Assembly: GCA_965112735.1 (NCBI GenBank)
Contig: OZ218964.1
Coordinates: forward strand, 1,736,001 to 1,800,000
DNA from: Phaeosaccion multiseriatum
Lineage: Eukaryota > Ochrophyta, other classes
DNA: 64,000 nt
Direction of reading: 5' to 3'
Every line of letters begins with the position of its first letter. Position 1 is the first letter of the stretch. The position numbers and the translations under genes were made by a program. The notes beneath the pieces were generated by a model. That model was not told where the DNA came from, made no database searches, and was given only the letters and a program-made list of their open reading frames with translations. Positions 52,512 through 64,000 of the stretch are shown one piece after another.

Positions 52512-53696
52512 GCCTGTCTGCCTGTCTGTCTGCCTGTCTGTCAACGAATCAGTCCGTCAGTCAGTTAGTCCGTCAGTCAGTCAGTTGGTCAGTCAGTCAG
52601 TTAGTCAGTCAGTTCAATCATTCAGGTAGTCTGTCAACGAATCAGCCAGTTAAGTCAGTCAATGAGTCAGGTAGTCAGTCAGGTAGGCAGGAAGTCGGAA
52701 GTCGGTCAGTCAGTCTGTCTGTCTGTCCGTCTGTCTGCCTGTCTGCCTGTCTGTCAACGAATCAGTCCGTCAGTCAGTCAGTCCGTCAGTCCGTCAGTCC
52801 GTCAGTCAGTCAGTCCGTCAGTCAGTCAGTTAGTCAGTCAGTCAGTCAGTCAGTCAGTCAGTCAGTGACTAGCGCGAGGGGGTCCAAGCAGCCGGAGAAA
52901 GACGTGTGTTTTGTCTTGTACGCCGGTGCCTCCCTCCTTCCTTCTAATGACTCGTCTTGATGCTCTAGTCTCTCGCCTCACGCCCCTCCCCTTCTCTCCC
53001 CTCCCGCCGCAGCCGGAGAACATCGCCTTCAAAGGCGAGTGTGTGAAGCTCTTTGACTTCGGTCTCGCGAAGGTGGTGAAGTTTGAGCAGCCTACCAACG
53101 GGCATGGCCGCAGCGGGGGCGGTAGGGTTAGGGTGAGGCAACGGTATCAGATGACCGGAGAGACGGGGTCCGCTCGCTACATGAGCCCGGAGGTGACCTT
53201 GTGTGCCCCTTACAACGAGACGGCGGATGTGTACAGCTTTGGTCTCATTGCGTGGGAAGTGCTGGCACATCGGCGACCTTTTGACAAGTTTAGCAGGACA
53301 GAGTTCTCTGCCCGCGTTATCAAGGGAGGGCAGCGACCGTATTGTGAGCCGGAGTGGGGCCCTGGCATTGCTCGGCTCTTACGCATGTGCTGGAGCGCGG
53401 ATTTGGATGAGAGACCAAGCTTCTTGGAGATTGACGCTCAGCTCGCGGCTCTCTTACGCGCGAGGGGGTGGCAGGGCGACGAAGTACAGCGGAAGTGGGG
53501 CAGATCAAAGCAGCAGCGCCACAGTCGGAGAAGTAGCAGCAGCAGTGGTGGTGGTAGTAGTGGTAGTGGGCAGGGTTTGAGGAAGACTGCGATGGAGGCG
53601 TTACAGAGGAGGAGGGAGGGAGAGAGGGGCGAGAGGGGCGGGAGGATCGATAGTGCCTCCTCCCCCTCCGCCGCTGCCGCTGCCGCCATGGTGTGA
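51059..53696 (+). CDS. Tyrosine-kinase-like (TKL-type) protein kinase, probably N-myristoylated
   Basis: Five exons: 51059-51172, 51323-51442, 51604-51763, 51862-52151, 53013-53696; 455 residues. MGCCLARGG at the N-terminus fits the N-myristoylation pattern (Gly2) with palmitoylatable Cys3/Cys4, so plasma-membrane anchoring is inferred. The kinase domain shows a reduced Gly loop (VDGGMNHIYTVLYQGEVAVM with the catalytic Lys), an alpha-C Glu region (RRDLLLERDILTNLTHPNII), hinge LILEYLEGGTLSERM, HRDLKPEN split exactly by the fourth intron (HRDLK / PEN), DFGLAK, MTGETGSARYMSPEV, and DVYSFGLIAWEVLAHRRPF. Subdomain XI is MCWSADLDERPSF. These features, mainly GSARYMSPEV and the DVYSFGxxxWE block, are typical of TKL kinases. 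The C-terminus is a Ser/Gly/Arg-rich tail. Substrate is unknown. Intron 4 is ~860 bp of tetranucleotide repeat. Confidence 0.87.
52165..52868. repeat. (CAGT)n tetranucleotide minisatellite filling a kinase intron
   Basis: About 700 bp of CAGT units with CTGT, CCGT and AGGC variants, including a larger duplicated block (about 52,410-52,560 resembles about 52,650-52,770). It starts within 15 bp of the donor GTGAGTCC. It gives the spurious Ser/Val/Gln-rich reading frames of the region. Confidence 0.95.
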
Positions 53697-53818
53697 TAAG
53701 TTGCGGCCTGCGGCCGAAAGCCGAGAAGGCCGGTATAGTAAGTCAATGCAGAGAGCGGGACGAAAAGTCAATGGGCCCCTTCCTCTCTTCTCCATCTCTT
53801 TCCTCACGCTCTTGTGGT

Positions 53819-56800
53819 ATGCGGAAGGTGTCTTTCCTCTTTTCCTTGTCGCCTCTAGCTTCGTTCTTGTTATGGGCGGTGGTTTGCTCGGAGGCCTTTC
53901 TGACTAACCTGAGCAGTAGGAGAGGGACGATGATTCGCGCTCTCTCCAATCCCTCTCCTTCTCTGGGGTGCTCCTTACTGAGGTTGGGTGCCGCCATAGG
54001 AGTAGGGCTGGGGGGCGTGGACAGCGCGAGTAGTGGGAGGCGTTTCTCACCGAAAGTGGTGCTCGCTCTGGGCCGGGATGGTGCGCACATCGAGCAGCAG
54101 CAGCAGCATCGGCACAGCAGTACCGCCACTGCAGGGATGAGCAGTGGGGACGATTGGAAGGGGGAATGGAAATGGAAAAATGAGCAGGGCCTGCTTCTCT
54201 CTCCAAGCGACAGGCGAATGTATCGCCAACTGAAGCTTGACAATGGCCTTCGCGTACTGTTGGTCACTGATCCACACAGCAAAAAAGCTTCGGCCGCCAT
54301 GGCTGTAGACGTGGGAGCCTCCAGGTCTGAGCTGTGTACCTGCGCGTCTGCGTCTGCCCTGTGCGCTTGCGCCTACCGGGTGTTGCTGATCTCCTGACAC
54401 GCCCTCCCCTCCCTACCCATCCAATCCATCCACCCCCTGTAGTGATCCTCGTTGGGCGAGCGGAGTGGCGCACTTCACAGAGCACATGTGCTTCTTAGGG
54501 AGCGAGAAGTACCCCAAGGAGAATGCGTACAAGGCGTTCCTCTCAAAGGTGAGGAGAGAAACAAAGGCGAACATCGGTCCACGAGAGGGCTGGTGGGAGC
54601 TGAAAGGATTTGACTATTGACACGACATGTCTACGCCACCACATCGTTCCTTCCCACCTCCTTCCTCCCCCTGCTCCCTGCACCCCACACAGAACGGAGG
54701 TCGCTCGAACGCGAGCACGTCAATGGACGCGACCATCTACAAGTTCCAGGTGCTGGCAGACGCACTCGAGCCGACCTTGGACATCTTCAGCCAATTCTTC
54801 GTCGCCCCCTCCTTCTCCGAGGGCGCCACGGAGAGAGAGCTCAAAGCAGTGGACTCGGAGGACTCAAAAAACAGAACGAATGACGAGAGACGCGGTATGT
54901 ATGGAGTACGAGAGGGGGGAAATTGCGAGAAGGGATGGACATTCGAAAGTAGACTCAAAGAGGAGGGGGTGAGAGACAGACGCGGCGTTATGGTTCACCC
55001 CTCTTTCAATCGCGTTGTCTGTCTTGTCATCAAACCAAACAGTGCTGCAGGTGTCCAAGGCCTTGCTGGATCAGACCCACCCCTACACCAAGTACAGTAC
55101 CGGAAACCTCAAGACACTCAAGGAGGACCTGCCTGAGGACCACCCTGGGCCCCGACAAGAGCTCCTAGAGGTATGTGGAGTCATGCTAGAGGTGTATGGA
55201 GTCATGGTCAAGTGATGGTCAGATGAAAGTGGTGCGGTCCTGTTCTGCGGCTAATTACAGCGCCCAGCATCCATCCGTCCATCCATCCACTGCCATCCAT
55301 CCATCCATCAACTGCCATCCATCCATCATCCACTGCCATCCATTGCCATCCAATACTCTCTACGATCGGCCAACAGTGTACAACATGTACAACACATTTA
55401 TTCTTGAGGCTACCCCTCTTGAAACCCCCTCATATTGCCTTACAAACACATGTTAAGTTACTTACTTGCCTTGCTTGCAAACACTTCTCCTGTTGACCCT
55501 CGGTGCTTGCTTCGCCTCTGGCCTTTTCCGACCTTCTTTCTCCCTCTTCTACCTCCCATGCTTGCCCTACTTTGTGTGTCCGACTGCCGACATGATGACG
55601 AAAAGTTTCACCAGCTCCACTATCACTCCGAGAACATGGGGTTGTCCGTGCTGGGCAATCAGCCGCTGGACGAGCTCGAGGCCATGGTCAGGAGCAAGTT
55701 CCTTGACGTGAAGGCCTTCGGAGAGGGAAAGGTCAGTAGTGTGTTGGTAGTAGTCCATCAGTCCTGAACCAAAGCTTTCGAGGCGTGTGTGTTTCTTTCC
55801 CTGAATCGCTTCTGCTGCTGCTACGGATGCACCACCAACTGTTGCTGTATCACCAACTACTTCTGCTCTTCTGCTGCTGCTTCTGCTGTATCACCAACCG
55901 CTGCTGCTGGGCTTTCTCCTGTTAAGATTCTGGGACCCAACTCCCCTCTAGTAGGCCGCTCTGCAGAGGACGCAGACGTGGTCGACCCCTTTACCGAGAA
56001 CCCCCTGCCCCGCTTGGTGGACCTCGAGCCCTTGCGAGAACTCAAACGCCTCGTCATTCAGTGGCCCTGCCCGCCTGTGGAGCTCCTGGAGAGCTCTCCC
56101 ACTACCCTCATGAGCCATTTGTTGGGCCATGAGGGGCCGGGCTCCGTCTTCGCGGTCCTGCAAGACAAGGTAAGGATAACTTACTTAAGGATATGTGGAG
56201 TTTACGAGGTCACCCTCCTTGGGGGCTTGGGCCTTGGCTTGGAAGGGGGGGGGCGCATGGGGTGGGCACGTACACTTTTTGCCCCGTATTTTGCTTTCTC
56301 TCTTGCTTTTTGCTGCGTTGTTGGTGGTGTTGGTGGTGTTAGTGTTGATGTTCTTGGTGGTGGTGGTGGTGGTGGTGGTGGTGATGTTATTGTTGTTGTT
56401 GGTGTTGCTGCTGGTGTTGATATTGTGATTGGCTTTTCGTGTCGGGCCTGTCAGGCCTCTATGGGTGTACGCATCTTACCCCCCCTCCCTCCCTTTCTCC
56501 CTCCCTCCCTCTCCTCCCTCCCCTCCCTCCCTCCCTCCCTCCCTCCCTCCCTCACCACCCCCCTCCCTCCATCCCTCCCCTTCCCTCCGCCTACTTCGTT
56601 TCCCAACGCCGCACTCCCTTCCCTTCAAAGGGCTGGGTCCGGTCTCTCTCCTCTGGGCTGCGAACGTCTCAGCAAGACTTCGCTCTCTTTCAGGTGAGGA
56701 GACAAGAGCGAGAGGGTCAAAGGAGTGTGTTCATGTGTCCAAAGAGGGGAGCTGCTCCGGCCCTTACTCACTTCTCTCTCTCTCCTCTCTCCCTCTTTCT

Positions 56801-59800
56801 CTCTCTCTCTCTCCACGCTGGTCAGGTGACGATGAATTTGACCGACGCGGGGGAGGAGCATAGGGAAGAAATTGCGAGGCTTGTCCACGCCTACACAGGT
56901 TAGAGAGGGGCGAGAGGGGATTAGAGAGGGGCGGGGTGGGGTGAGAAGAGCCCGCTGCCACGTGGTGCTGTCCATAATCGCATCATGCCCACTCTTGCAA
57001 CGATTTGGGGAGGAAAGAGGGCTTTCCTTTCTTGTCACCCCGAGTCGAATCTGTGTATACTGAAGGTCTAATCTTGCGCTCACACACACGTGTATCCATT
57101 CCATGCCCATCTTTTTTGTGTCTGTCTGTCTGTCCGTCTGTCTGTCTGTTTGTCTCTCTCTCTCTCTCTATCAGCTTTGCTGCGGAACTTGAGCGAGGAA
57201 GAAGCGCAGAGGTTATACCGAGAGAAGACAGACATCTCCGCCATGAAGTTCCAGTTTCAACAGGTAATAAACCTCCCCCCCCCCCTTCACGTTCAGTTTC
57301 TTAGGTGATTCCTATTAAGTCAATGTAATTCTCCCCCCCTCACGTTCTCTCCACCATGCCTCTCCCCTCCTCCTCCCTCACTCCCTTACTGCATGACACG
57401 GCAGGAAGAGAACCCCTTCGACTTTACCTCTCGAATGTCACGGCGCCTGCAGCTCTACCCTGAAGACGAGGTGCTCAGCAAGGGCGCTCTACAGACTAAG
57501 ACCCTCGACTTTGCCACCTTCCAGGTAAGGCCGGAGGATGGCACTGGATGGTTGCTACTCTGCACTGAAGGGTTTTTCCACTCACCTCCTGGTTGGTTGT
57601 TGCAGCGGGTTCCCTTGCAGCATCTCTGACATACGTACATACTTTTGCCCTTTTGTGTTTTTCTTTCCCACCATCACACCTGCATTTATATGTATATATG
57701 TGTGTGTGTATTATAACAATTCCGCGTTGCGCACCCTCGAATGGCGGGACCCATCCTTGCCCAGAGATTCACGGAGTTCTTACGCCCACACAACACGCTA
57801 ACGTGGCGTGTCTCCAAGAGTGGAAAGGGGGGGCAGTCAGCAGCAGAGGGGCGGCAACAGGCAGAGCCGCAAGGAGGGGCGGGGCTTGACGCGCCGTTCG
57901 CTGAGCCCAACCGGACGGAGAGGTGGTACGGAGTGCCGTACAGGACCACCTCCATTGAGGACGAGAGTTTGCGCGTGTGGACCGAGGCTGCGGAAGGAGG
58001 GCAGGGGCAGGGGCAGGAGGGCGACGGGCGACGAGAGAAGGAGGGGGAGGAGGAAGAGGATCTTGTCAAGCTTCTGCGCATACCTGGTCCCAACATTTAC
58101 ATCGCCGATGACTTCTCGCTCGCATGCGAAGCAGAGGCTGAGGGGGAGGTGGAGGCGGAGGAGGCGGGGGGGGCTGGGGCGGGGGTGGGTATTGGCGATG
58201 CCTCCGCGGGGGGCTATTTTGCCGGAGCTAAACACGAGCCACCATCCATGCTCAGCGGTGGTGAGGAAGGGCAGGTGTGGCACAAGATCGACAGGTGAGC
58301 AGAATGGAGAAGGGGCGCGTGATGTGGTTATCACCAGTATGCGTGCTTCAATCCCCCCCTCCCTCCACCCAGAGGGGAGGTCTGTCTCGCTTGGGAGACA
58401 TAGCTGCTGAGCGTGGGAGGGCTGTGAAGCAGGAGCAGCTGCAGTTGGTGATACATGAGCGGCAGGAGCGGCTTGACTCACCGCGTTGATTTCGATGCTC
58501 CTGCTCCTCTCCTGCTGTCCTGCTGTGTTGCTGTGCTGCTGTGGTGGTGTCCGCTCGTCCCGTTGTGTGCCCCTTTTGCAGCCACTTCAAACAGCCACGC
58601 ACCAACGTGGGGCTCCTGTTGGTATCCCCTGCGGTACGCGAGAGCGCACGGTCTCGTGCTGGTCTCCAAATCTTGCTCGATATCCTCCAGACAATCCTCA
58701 ACCAGGCCACCTACGACGCGGCTTTAGGTGAGACGTGGGGGTGTGAGTCATGACACAGACACCATGGTGGTTGGGTTAGGTAGGAGTATGAGAGAGACAG
58801 ATACCACGGCGGTAGAGAGTTAGGTAGGGACATATATGAGAGGGGAGCCAAGAGTGGTACATGACTTTTGACGTTTGTCCACATTCCTCGCTGTATTCTA
58901 GAGCGTGCTTCTCGATCCTCTCCCCTCTCCCCTCTCCACTCTCCCCAACTCTCCACCCTCCCCTCCTCTCTCCCCTCTCCCCTCCCCCCTCTCCCCTCTT
59001 CTCTCTCCCCTCTCCCCTCTCCCCTCTCGATACTCTCGACCATCTCAAATCCCATCCCCTCTCTCCCCTGTCCACCCTCTCCACCCTGGTGACCTGCCTG
59101 GACCCCCGACCCTCTCTCTCCGTCTCAACCCTCTCTCCCCTCTTCCCTCTCGACCTTCTCTTGTGGCCTTCCTGCCTCCCCAGCCGGGCTGCACTACGGC
59201 CTGGGCAGCCATCCGCACGGTGTACTGCTGCAAGTGGGTGGGTTCAGTCAAAAGCAGGAGCCTCTGCTCAGGAAGGTGAGTGACAAAGTCCCGGTCCCTC
59301 TCTGCCTCTCTCACCGCCTCTCTGCCTCTGTGTGGCGGCCTGCCGCTACCACTGTCACTTTCAGTGTTGTTGCGAATGGTATTGGTGATGCCCGGGCAAA
59401 GGATCCACTCCTGGAAGTACGCCTTGTTCCCAGAGACTTTGAGACTTGAGACTTGGTTTTATACTACATACATGTTGAGACCATCTGTGGGCTGCCCAAT
59501 CCCCACGCGCTACCCGCGTTGCCTCCCTCCCCTTTCTCCCCTCCATCTTCTCTCCCCCTCTCCTTTATCTCCTTCTCTCACTCCCTGCGTATGTGTACGT
59601 GCATGCGTGTTTGCGTGTTCAGCTGTTGGAGGCATTCCTCGACCCTGTGTCGGCAGCGGGCGGAATGGACAAGTTTCGAGAGCACTTCACCACGGCCAAG
59701 GAGGCTGTCATCAAGCGACATGTCAACTTTGCCCTCACTAGACCAGACGATCTGGCTGCCTACTATGCCAGGTAGGAAGGGGGAGGTGATGAAGGTGCTT

Positions 59801-59900
59801 TCTTTCAATCCTCTGTTCTGGGGGCTCCTCCCTTTCGTCTTACGAGAGGAGTTGCACGGAAGCTGACGCGGTGTCTCTCGCTCTCACTCTCTCTCCCTCC

Positions 59901-59931
<31 letters not shown>

Positions 59932-61193
59932 TCTCTCTCTCTCTCTCCCTCTGTCTGCCTGTCTGTCTGTGCCGCTGCACAAGGCTGCTCCTGGAGGGTG
60001 ACAAGAGCACGGTGGACGAGACCAAGGCCGCTGCGGAGGCCGCGGAAGTACAAGACGTGTTGGACATTCACTCCAACGTAGTCGCCAAGGCGTATCCCTC
60101 GGCGCTGCTGCACGGGAACATCGACGAGGCGCAGGTCAGTTAGACGGACTCACGGTTCGTTTCGGACTATTCCAGCAGTTGCCACAAAAGGGTTCAGCGG
60201 GCGGGCGTTGCTTGCGAAGCGTCTGAGCTGACGCCCTTCCTTGCTCCTTCTCTCTTTCTTTCGTTTGTGTGTTGTCATGACTCTCTGTCCGCTTTGTGTT
60301 GTTTTGCCTCGTTGTTGGTTGCTGGGCAGGCCAAGTCCATGTGGACGGCTGTTCGCGAGAGTCTCTCCAAAGCGAAGGTGGATCCTTTACCTGAAGCCGA
60401 CTTCCCCCAGGTCAAGATTGGGGTGCTGAAGACTGATGACCCAAGTCTGGCAGGGTCGGGACTCACAATCTCGGCCAAGGCTGGGAATGACGCGGAAGAG
60501 AACTCGGCTTGTTTCTCCTACTGGTCGCTGGGGGAGAAGACGAGGAAGAATAGAGCAGTCCTCTTGCTCTTGAGTCAGTTGATGCGCGAGCCGTGCTTCT
60601 CCACGCTGCGCACTCAGCAGCAGCTGGGCTACATTGTGTCGAGCGGAATCGAAAACATGGGCAGGGGGGGTAAGATGACAGGCTTCTCCATCCGTGTGCT
60701 CAGCAAGAACACTGCACCAGAGGAGATGTCGAGGAGGATCACTCAGTTCGTAACGGACTTTCGCCAAACAGTAGAAAGCATGCCCGAGGAGGAGCTGCAG
60801 CGTCATGTTGAGTCTCTTGTGGTGAAGCAGCGTGAGCCTCCCAAGCGCCTCGGGGAGGAGTACATGGCCCTGTGGAGGGAGATCGATAAGGCTCAGTGGG
60901 AATGGGACAGCGCCGATGTGGTCATATCTGAGTTGGGCAAGGCGACAAAGGAGGATTTGCTCGCGGTGTTGGACGACAAGATGCTACAGGGGGGAGCGGA
61001 CAAGAGACGAGTCGACGTGCATGTTTACGGTCATGCACACGTGGACTCAATGCCTGTGCTCACAGGCCAGGAGGAGGGTGGGGAGGGTGGGGGGCGGGTG
61101 ATCACGCCGGCGGAGATACCTGCCTTTAGAGACGGACTCGAGATGGTCGGTACCTCCACCCCTCTCCACGCGGCCCACAGGAGGGGAGAGTAG
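53819..61193 (+). CDS. Insulin-degrading-enzyme-like M16 zinc metallopeptidase
   Basis: Sixteen exons: 53819-54324, 54443-54548, 54693-54894, 55043-55170, 55606-55731, 55927-56169, 56631-56693, 56826-56898, 57175-57263, 57405-57524, 57765-58294, 58582-58727, 59184-59275, 59623-59771, 59984-60134, 60330-61193; 1,195 residues, all phases consistent. The inverted zinc motif HFTEH (179-183) sits in [20 protein letters not shown], with the third ligand E260 77 residues on in ELKAVDSE, as in IDE/pitrilysin. Further IDE blocks: [67 protein letters not shown] (substrate-binding region). Members degrade small peptides, including cleaved transit peptides. The start at 53819 gives [20 protein letters not shown] then [13 protein letters not shown], a signal peptide followed by a Phe after the likely cleavage site, suggesting plastid import; this is inference. 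A Gly/Glu-rich insert near residues 570-720 is unusual. Confidence 0.9.
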
Positions 61194-61813
61194 AGGCTCC
61201 AACCCTCTCCATGCTCTGCCCACGAAATGGGATGGGATGGGAGGGGAGAGTTAGGTTGAGGCTGTAGCTTCCCCTCCTTCTTCTCCACAAGGAACGCCGG
61301 GTACCGTGCAGTGGAAGGCAGATACAATACTCTTCACCGCATCCTACGCATGCATGCGTGGGGGATGGCTGTAGTCCTGGCTTTGATTGCGGGGGACTCA
61401 GCGGAAGAGGATCCAGGCCAGCAGTGACGCCTCAAATAAATGGCCCCACCCCCTCCGGCCCTCCGGGGAACAGGATGCTATTCGCGCCTCTTTTGACCCT
61501 GTCGTGCTTCGCCTCGCCCCGAATGTGGAGGAGGAAAATGAGAAGGGCAGCAGCTGCAAAAAAGGGCTCTACTATTATAAGCTCCCCCAGCCGCAGCGGA
61601 GACACAGCAGATACAGCGGTGCGTTGCGACGAAGTACGGCCACGCCCCACACAGAATCTAATGTACTGATTACACTGCATGGTACCTGTACCTTACAAGG
61701 CCCGTTCTTTTCGCAGTTATCGCCGCTGCTACTCCTGGTCCTGGTCCTTTTCAGTCCCTCCCTCACTTCACTCCCTCATCGCGACACTCACTCAAATATT
61801 ATTGACTTACTCC
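61194..61813. other. Convergent intergenic region between the M16 peptidase and NAC-alpha genes
   Basis: These 620 bp hold two 3' flanks. Short open frames on both strands show no family signal; no gene or RNA was recognised. Confidence 0.55.
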
Positions 61814-63587
<1,774 letters not shown>

Positions 63588-64000
63588 GGCAGTCGTGAGA
63601 AGGAGAAGGAGTAGGTGGTGTTTACTTGGGGCAGGCTACAATGGGTGGGTGGATGTGATGAGGACCCCCCGGGGGCGAATATGCCTCCATCCAATCGTCT
63701 CCGATCCCCAAAGAGAGAGAGGAAAAGGTATGCCTTTTGCGACGTGCGTTGCTGCTGCGCTGAGGCACCATGCCCGTAAGACTGGCTCGTCGTCCACATC
63801 TGTGTCGTGGGCAAGGTTTCACGCCAGAAACGGAGAGAATGGTGCCTTGGGCCGCAGGTGCGCAAGGGCTGCGGCAGCGGCGCCAGCAAGACAAGAGCAC
63901 ACAGGGAGAGAAGAAGAGCGCGGGGCCTCGTCTGGGAGACGAGCAGGTATCCCCGGGGCGGATGCTACAGTGAGCCCATCGCAGCGCTGGATGTCGTATT
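63588..64000. other. 5' flank of NAC-alpha and possible start of a gene leaving the right edge
   Basis: Divergent to NAC-alpha, a plus-strand ATG at 63684 reads MPPSNRLRSPKRERKR and is followed by a possible donor (GTATGC at 63727). From about 63,779 a Ser/Arg/Ala-rich plus-strand frame stays open to the window edge. No family is recognisable, so a partial gene is possible but unproven. Confidence 0.2.

Noticed and set aside
52165-52868. Repeat array considered as CRISPR-like or tandem gene-coding repeat
   Set aside because: Units are 4 bp with no unique spacers, and it sits in an intron of a eukaryotic gene; the Ser/Val/Gln frame through it is a by-product.

Overview
This 64-kb window is nuclear DNA of a GC-rich, intron-rich eukaryote, most likely a photosynthetic stramenopile (heterokont alga). 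Evidence: typical eukaryotic genes (TAF2, Sm-D3, 20S proteasome beta subunit, NAC-alpha, TOM1-like VHS/GAT protein), every inferred intron GT-AG, a large PPR-SMR protein, and two N-termini that resemble the signal-plus-transit presequences used with complex plastids. A cellulose-synthase-type glycosyltransferase fits as well. The lineage is an inference; no rRNA or organelle marker is present.

Layout: 1-2567 (-) HHIP/GSDH-like membrane protein, running off the left edge; 3650-10059 (-) TAF2; 10315-12575 (+) EFG1-like rRNA-processing protein; 12709-17971 (-) PPR-SMR protein; 18318-20715 (+) VHS-GAT sorting adaptor; 21367-22374 (-) Sm-D3; 22660-24526 (+) proteasome beta subunit; 25327-29161 (-) membrane-anchored endonuclease/exonuclease/phosphatase-fold protein; 29162-31236 gene-free, packed with GC-rich inverted-repeat elements; 31237-33789 (-) unrecognised protein with poly-Gly; 34250-48280 (+) an 18-exon gene joining a ~2,150-residue, largely coiled-coil and charged region to a GT2 cellulose-synthase-like domain; 48408-51058 a GGA array, a retroelement relic and palindromic repeats; 51059-53696 (+) protein kinase; 53819-61193 (+) insulin-degrading-enzyme-like M16 peptidase in 16 exons; 61814-63587 (-) NAC-alpha. 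Exon models were built by hand from splice consensus, reading-frame phase and protein-family continuity. All multi-exon models that are complete in the window sum to whole codons ending in a stop.

The genes are not an operon. Most are unrelated housekeeping genes arranged head-to-head or tail-to-tail with short spacers. Introns and spacers carry many oriented microsatellites, often abutting splice sites, so many long open frames in this window are repeat or antisense artefacts.

Most notable: the coiled-coil/cellulose-synthase fusion with altered catalytic motifs and many RRxS sites; a family of short terminal-inverted-repeat elements, one with a perfect 6-bp target duplication; a dispersed ~20-bp motif centred on TGTATCACCAACTGC; and a large near-palindrome beside a chimeric retroelement relic.
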